Part shown: in pieces, positions 6,616 to 13,283 of the stretch | Layout of the letters: each line of letters opens with the position of its first letter | Numbering within the stretch: position 1 is the stretch's first letter | Assembly: GCA_945936265.1 (NCBI GenBank) | Contig: CAMETB010000028.1 | Span: 1-13,283, forward strand | DNA length: 13,283 nt | Direction: 5' to 3' | Origin: an uncultured Clostridia bacterium | GTDB lineage: Bacteria > Bacillota > Clostridia > Oscillospirales > CAG-272 | Notes under the pieces: model-generated | The model's database searches: none | Seen by the model: only the letters and a program-made list of their open reading frames with translations | Told to the model about the DNA's origin: nothing | Translations under genes and position numbers: made by a program

Positions 6616-6936
6616 ATGGAGAAAGTTATCAATTCTTACGAGACCTTGTTCATAGTCGATTGCTCACTCGGAGATGAGGGAGTTAAGGCTCTTGTTGACA
6701 AGTTCACGGCTCTTATTGCGGATAACGGTACCATCGATTCAGTTGACGAGTGGGGCAAGCGCAGACTTGCATACCCCATCAACGACAAGAATGACGGTTA
6801 CTATGTTCTTGTCAACTTTAAGAGCGAAGGCGCATTTACTCTTGAGCTCGAGCGTGTATTCGGCATTACCGAAGGCATTCTTCGTTCGATAGTAATTCGC
6901 CATGTTGACGACAAAAAGACAAAAAAAGAGGCGTAA
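6616..6936 (+). CDS. rpsF: Ribosomal protein bS6
   Basis: A 106-residue protein of the 30S platform that binds as a dimer with bS18. The segments YETLFIVDCSL near the N-terminus, the conserved WGKRRLAYPINDKNDGYYV (strand and loop, about 45-63), and the late GITEGILRSIVIR are typical of bS6. The frame extends upstream to 6595, but that codon precedes the AGGAGGTG Shine-Dalgarno (6603-6610). The ATG at 6616 lies five bases after it and is the start. First gene of rpsF-ssb-rpsR, with ssb 21 bases downstream. Expression is probably controlled by the leader motif through S6:S18 feedback. Confidence 0.96.
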   Translation: MEKVINSYETLFIVDCSLGDEGVKALVDKFTALIADNGTIDSVDEWGKRRLAYPINDKNDGYYVLVNFKSEGAFTLELERVFGITEGILRSIVIRHVDDKKTKKEA

Positions 6937-6957
6937 GCCGGAATAGGGAGGTTATTT

Positions 6958-7374
6958 ATGGCAAACTTCAATTTGAACAAAGTAATATTGGGCGGCAGAA
7001 TAACCGCAGACCCGGAACTTAAGCAGACACCGCAAGGCGTCTCCGTAACTTCGTTTTCCGTTGCGGTAAACCGCAGAGGAAAAGAGCAGCAGGCGGATTT
7101 TATAAACTGCGTTGCTTGGAGACAGACAGCGGAATTTATTTGTAAGTTTTTCAAAAAGGGAAGTTCTATTTGTGTTGTCGGCAATATACAGACGAGAACA
7201 TGGAACGATCAGCAGAACAACAAGCGTTACGCTACCGAAGTAATAGTGGACGAGGCTTACTTTGTTGATTCCAAGGCTGAAGGAACTCCGTCGTTTAACG
7301 AAACGCCGGCTTTCCAGACGCAGCAGGCTCCCAGATTTGAAGAAATTGCAAGCGATGACGAATTGCCGTTTTAA
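6958..7374 (+). CDS. ssb: Single-stranded DNA-binding protein
   Basis: A 138-residue bacterial SSB that coats single-stranded DNA in replication, repair and recombination. It opens with NLNKVILGGRITADPELK, the first strands of the OB fold, continues through FINCVAWRQTAEFICKFFKKG (about 48-68) and WNDQQNNKRYATEVIVDE, and ends with a short Gln/Pro-rich linker and the acidic tip DDELPF that recruits partner proteins. The linker is short compared with longer SSBs. A GGGAGG lies six bases before the ATG (6946-6951). Its position between rpsF and rpsR is the classic Firmicutes order, so it may share the S6:S18 control. Confidence 0.96.
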   Translation: MANFNLNKVILGGRITADPELKQTPQGVSVTSFSVAVNRRGKEQQADFINCVAWRQTAEFICKFFKKGSSICVVGNIQTRTWNDQQNNKRYATEVIVDEAYFVDSKAEGTPSFNETPAFQTQQAPRFEEIASDDELPF

Positions 7375-7412
7375 CTTATTGTGAACTTTGAAATTTAATG
7401 GAGGTTATTAAG

Positions 7413-7694
7413 ATGGATACAGAGAACAACAACACTGTTGAAAAAGAACAGGTTGCACAACAGCGTCCTGCGCGCCCCGTTATGCGCAAGAAGAAAAAGG
7501 TTTGTGCATTCTGTGCCGATAAAATCGGACATATCGATTACAAAGATACTGCCCGCTTGAGAAAGTACATTACGGAGAGGGCAAAGATTCTTCCGAGAAG
7601 AATTACCGGAACTTGCGCTCATCACCAGAACGAACTCACCAAGGCTATCAAGCGTGCTCGTTACATGGCTCTTATGCCTTATATAGACGACTAA
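7413..7694 (+). CDS. rpsR: Ribosomal protein bS18, zinc-binding form
   Basis: A 93-residue 30S protein, partner of bS6. The conserved core runs from VCAFC (30-34) through [26 protein letters not shown] and [14 protein letters not shown]. Cys31, Cys34, Cys68 and His71 form a plausible zinc site, the so-called C+ form; Bacillus subtilis bS18 as I recall it lacks these. The N-terminus has a loose acidic and polar stretch (1-28) ending in a KKKK patch. An upstream in-frame ATG at 7398 overlaps the GGAGG Shine-Dalgarno (7400-7404). The ATG at 7413, eight bases after it, is the better start. Last gene of the operon, followed by a terminator. Confidence 0.95.
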   Translation: MDTENNNTVEKEQVAQQRPARPVMRKKKKVCAFCADKIGHIDYKDTARLRKYITERAKILPRRITGTCAHHQNELTKAIKRARYMALMPYIDD

Positions 7695-7699
7695 AATGG

Positions 7700-7736
7700 A
7701 AATCCGACGCTTCTTCAGGCGTCGGATTTTTATTTC
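7700..7736 (+). terminator. Rho-independent terminator of the rpsF-ssb-rpsR operon
   Basis: Stem AATCCGACGC (7701-7710) with GCGTCGGATT (7719-7728), an 8-base loop, then a T tract (7727-7731, ATTTC). It starts six bases after the rpsR stop. Confidence 0.88.
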
Positions 7737-7792
7737 AGTGAAAAAATTCTCTCATTTAATAATAGGAAGAGAAGAAGTAGTAAAAACGGATA

Positions 7793-7829
7793 AATAAAAA
7801 AACAAAGCCCTGCGGGTTAACAGGGCTTT
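7793..7829 (-). terminator. Rho-independent terminator of rpsT
   Basis: On the minus strand, stem AAAGCCCTG (7821-7829) with CAGGGCTTT (7804-7812), an 8-base loop, then GTTTTTTT. It lies 14 bases beyond the rpsT stop. Between it and the rpsR terminator (7737-7792) I see nothing. Confidence 0.87.
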
Positions 7830-7842
7830 ATTCATTACAGGC

Positions 7843-8106
7843 TTACGCCATTTTATTGTACATGAGTGTAAACTCGCTCTTTTTGTGTGCGGCATTGTTC
7901 TTGTGAAGAATACCGTGAGCGACAGCCTGATCAACTTTTTTAACGGCAGCCACATAAGCAACTTGTGCAGCTTCCTTATCTCCGCTCTCGACAGCAACCT
8001 TAAACTTTTTTACGGTTGTGTTAAGTTGGGATTTGAGCATCTTGTTACGAAGCGTTTTTGCGGTGATAACTTTAACACGCTTTTTTGCAGATTTGATGTT
8101 AGGCAC
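7843..8106 (-). CDS. rpsT: Ribosomal protein bS20
   Basis: An 87-residue, Lys-rich, helical protein that binds the 5' domain and helix 44 of 16S rRNA. The N-terminal MPNIKSAKKRVK and the late HKNNAAHKKSEFTLMYNKM are the bS20 signatures, and the length is normal. Translation starts with GTG (8104-8106), not ATG. An AGGAGG at 8115-8120, eight bases away, supports it, and no in-frame ATG competes. Weak start codons are known for this gene in other bacteria (UUG in E. coli), where they take part in autoregulation. Monocistronic, converging on rpsR and divergent from rpoB. Confidence 0.96.
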   Translation of the reverse strand: MPNIKSAKKRVKVITAKTLRNKMLKSQLNTTVKKFKVAVESGDKEAAQVAYVAAVKKVDQAVAHGILHKNNAAHKKSEFTLMYNKMA

Positions 8107-8191
8107 AGATGAATCCTCCTTGCATATTTAATCCGACAGATGCGCTATCCGTTGCCTGAGAGGGTGCTTCGAATAAAGTCTGTTCGTACAT
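8107..8191 (-). promoter_or_regulatory. Leader of rpsT with a possible folded element
   Basis: The predicted 85-base leader can form a stem on the minus strand between CGAACAGA (8186-8179, one A bulged) and TCTGTCG (8140-8134). The enclosed segment includes CTCTCAGGCAACGGATAG. The GTG start and this stem make feedback control by bS20 possible, but I know of no named Firmicutes rpsT leader motif that it matches. Confidence 0.35.
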
Positions 8192-8197
8192 TGATAT

Positions 8198-8226
8198 ATA
8201 TTATCATATGTTTTCCCGAAAATCAA
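8198..8226 (-). promoter_or_regulatory. Sigma-A promoter of rpsT
   Basis: On the minus strand TTGATT (8221-8226), 17 bases, then TAATAT (8198-8203) preceded by TGA. The predicted start is near 8191. Confidence 0.65.
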
Positions 8227-8382
8227 TACCTTTTCTGAAAAAAATAAAAAAATTATTTGCCTGATGATGTCAGGACAACAGCAAAAATCAATTCACAAAA
8301 AATTTACATATTAATTATTTGTAAATTTTTATCTTATATTTTGTAAATTATTAAGTTTTTCAAATAAAAATAAAAATATTAC
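8227..8382. other. AT-rich intergenic stretch between rpsT and rpoB promoters
   Basis: No gene is seen. It holds a hairpin (8257-8278: TTGCCTGA with TCAGG-A-CAA) followed on the minus strand by long T runs, which looks like a minus-strand terminator with no gene before it. It also holds a perfect 11-bp inverted repeat AAAAATTTACA (8298-8308) with TGTAAATTTTT (8320-8330), and a further TTTGTAAATT copy at 8340-8349, 22 bases after the first. The repeats could bind a regulator or act as an UP-like element for rpoB; no specific factor can be named. Confidence 0.5.
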
Positions 8383-8412
8383 TTGACAAACCGTCCGGTA
8401 GGGTGGTAAAAT
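8383..8412 (+). promoter_or_regulatory. Sigma-A promoter of rpoB
   Basis: TTGACA (8383-8388), an 18-base spacer and TAAAAT (8407-8412) preceded by TGG. The transcript should start near 8419, with a leader of about 65 bases. This gives rpoBC its own promoter. Confidence 0.78.
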
Positions 8413-8484
8413 TATACACTGCGTAATATTGCGTATAAAAAGTATATATTATAAAAAATATAGTGAATTTGGAGTGAGAAGTTT

Positions 8485-9609
8485 ATGGTCAAAGAACAAA
8501 AACTCGGCAAAAACACAAGATGGAGTTTTGCAAAGATTGACGAGCTTTGCGAGATGCCCAACCTCATTGATGTCCAGAAGAAATCGTTTGAGTGGTTTCT
8601 TAAAAAGGGTATCAACGAGGTATTGCACGATGTATCTCCCATTACAGACCATTCGGAGAATCTTTTCATCGATTTCGTAGGGTATACGCTCGATGTTGAT
8701 CATCCGAAGTATCCGGTTGAGGAATGTAAGATAAGGGACGTCAACTATGCGGCTCCGTTGAGAGTTACCGTGCGCCTTTCCAACAAACTTACGGGAGAGG
8801 TTAAAGAAAATGAGGTCTTTATGGGCGATTTCCCGCTCATGACGGACAACGGTACATTCGTTATAAACGGCGCGGAGAGAGTCGTGGTATCGCAGATAGT
8901 CCGTTCACCCGGTATGTACTATGACTACGAGATAGACAAAACGGGTATCCATAACTATACCGCTCAGGTAATTCCTTACCGCGGAGCATGGCTTGAATAC
9001 GAGACCGACGCGGCAAACGTTTTCTATGTTCATATAGACAAAAACAGGAAAATGCCCGTAACAATACTTATCCGCGCGCTTGGTATAGAGAGTGCCGAGG
9101 ATATAAAGGACATGTTCGGTTCCAAGTTTATGACTCCCACTCTTGAAAAGGACGATTGTGAACGCCTTGCCATTGAGAACGGAACGAGCATAATGGACGA
9201 GGCTCTCAAAGAGATATATAAGAGACACCGCCCGGGTGAGCCTGCAATAGTAGAGAGTGCAAAGCAGCTCATACACAACTTCTTCTTTGACGGAAAGAGA
9301 TATGACCTTTATCCCGTAGGTCGTTATAAATTCAACGAGAAACTTGCAATAAGCAAGCGTATCGTCGGTCTTGCCCTTTCGAGACCCGTTGTAAGTCCTC
9401 TCACCGGAGAGGTGATTTGCGACGCCGGAAAGGTAATAACCAAAGAAGACGCAAAGACTATCGAGGAGAACTGCGTAAACGAGGTTTATGTAAACGTCGT
9501 CGATAAAGAGACCAACGAAACCGTTGAACTCAAAATATTCGGCAACGGAACCGTTGACCCCAAGTATCTTCTCGGAGAAGGCTGGAGAGATGGGCTTGAA
9601 GATTACTAA
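8485..9609 (+). CDS. rpoB: RNA polymerase beta subunit, N-terminal part up to an in-frame stop
   Basis: The 374 residues before the TAA at 9607-9609 are standard bacterial beta: MPNLIDVQKKSFEWFL (about 24-39), the protrusion with GDFPLMTDNGTFVINGAERV (113-132), VSQIVRSPGMYYD, and the beta lobe with RPGEPA, FFFDGKRYDLYPVGRYKFN and PLTGEVI. After KIFGNG (about residue 354) the protein enters a poorly conserved stretch, DPKYLLGEGWRDGLEDY, and stops. The same frame then continues as beta sequence to 12414. Normal beta proteins are over 1,100 residues, so this piece alone cannot be functional. GGAGTGAG at 8471-8478 marks the start. rplJ and rplL, the usual upstream partners, are absent; rpsT lies upstream on the other strand. 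Confidence 0.93.
   Translation: MVKEQKLGKNTRWSFAKIDELCEMPNLIDVQKKSFEWFLKKGINEVLHDVSPITDHSENLFIDFVGYTLDVDHPKYPVEECKIRDVNYAAPLRVTVRLSNKLTGEVKENEVFMGDFPLMTDNGTFVINGAERVVVSQIVRSPGMYYDYEIDKTGIHNYTAQVIPYRGAWLEYETDAANVFYVHIDKNRKMPVTILIRALGIESAEDIKDMFGSKFMTPTLEKDDCERLAIENGTSIMDEALKEIYKRHRPGEPAIVESAKQLIHNFFFDGKRYDLYPVGRYKFNEKLAISKRIVGLALSRPVVSPLTGEVICDAGKVITKEDAKTIEENCVNEVYVNVVDKETNETVELKIFGNGTVDPKYLLGEGWRDGLEDY
9607..9609 (+). other. In-frame TAA codon interrupting rpoB
   Basis: Codons read GAT TAC TAA GTA AGT GAG AAA in the rpoB frame. Both flanks are beta-subunit sequence in the same frame, so a single base change (for example from GAA, CAA, AAA or TAC/TAT) would explain it and no insertion or deletion is needed. 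TAA ends the secreted-protein gene, rpsF, ssb, rpsR and rpsT in this window, so it is a normal stop here. Confidence 0.95.

Positions 9610-13283
<3,674 letters not shown>

Noticed and set aside
8131..8180. Glycine or TPP riboswitch near rpsT
   Set aside because: The minus strand has CTCTCAGGCAACGGAT, like the 3' half of a glycine aptamer, but the required GGAGAG partner half is absent. The plus strand CTGAGAGGGTG recalls TPP, but the second conserved TPP segment is missing.
9607..9609. Reassignment of TAA to a sense codon
   Set aside because: TAA terminates the secreted-protein gene, rpsF, ssb, rpsR and rpsT in the same window at the expected protein ends.

Overview
The window looks like chromosomal DNA from a low-to-moderate GC Gram-positive anaerobe of the class Clostridia, probably a gut or rumen Oscillospirales-type lineage. 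This is inferred from strong Shine-Dalgarno sequences, sigma-A promoters of the Firmicutes kind with TGn extended -10 elements, the Firmicutes-type rifampicin pocket of RpoB, a four-ligand zinc form of ribosomal protein bS18, and a secreted protein built from Cys-pair repeats of the sort common in gut Clostridia. No mobile element, CRISPR array or phage gene was found.

Layout, left to right. (a) A short-chain dehydrogenase on the minus strand, cut by the left edge, diverges from glmM (phosphoglucosamine mutase, plus); their two promoters overlap at the -10 elements. (b) glmM converges on a small alpha/beta-hydrolase esterase (minus), with a shared bidirectional terminator. (c) A tRNA-Lys(UUU) has its own strong promoter and terminator. 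(d) A monocistronic gene encodes an 856-residue exported protein with two discoidin-like modules, each followed by four Cys-pair repeats. It ends at a bidirectional terminator facing rnhA (RNase HI, minus). (e) rnhA diverges from the rpsF-ssb-rpsR operon (bS6, single-strand DNA binding protein, bS18), whose leader folds into a convincing S6:S18 autoregulatory motif. (f) rpsT (bS20, minus) converges on rpsR and diverges from rpoB across an AT-rich gap. (g) rpoB and the start of rpoC (RNA polymerase beta and beta') fill the rest of the window.

The most striking observation is an in-frame TAA stop inside rpoB (9607-9609). Convincing beta-subunit sequence continues in the same frame on both sides, with no frameshift and no usable restart codon for 72 codons. 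TAA ends several ordinary genes in the window, so a changed genetic code does not explain it. An error in the read or assembly, a real nonsense allele, or readthrough remain possible. Other points of interest are the duplicated architecture of the secreted protein, the S6:S18 leader with a repeated CCGTCGG element, the overlapping divergent promoters, and a C3-A70 mismatch in the tRNA acceptor stem.

Most genes here serve translation, transcription or DNA/RNA maintenance. The SDR, the esterase and the exported repeat protein are the accessory elements.
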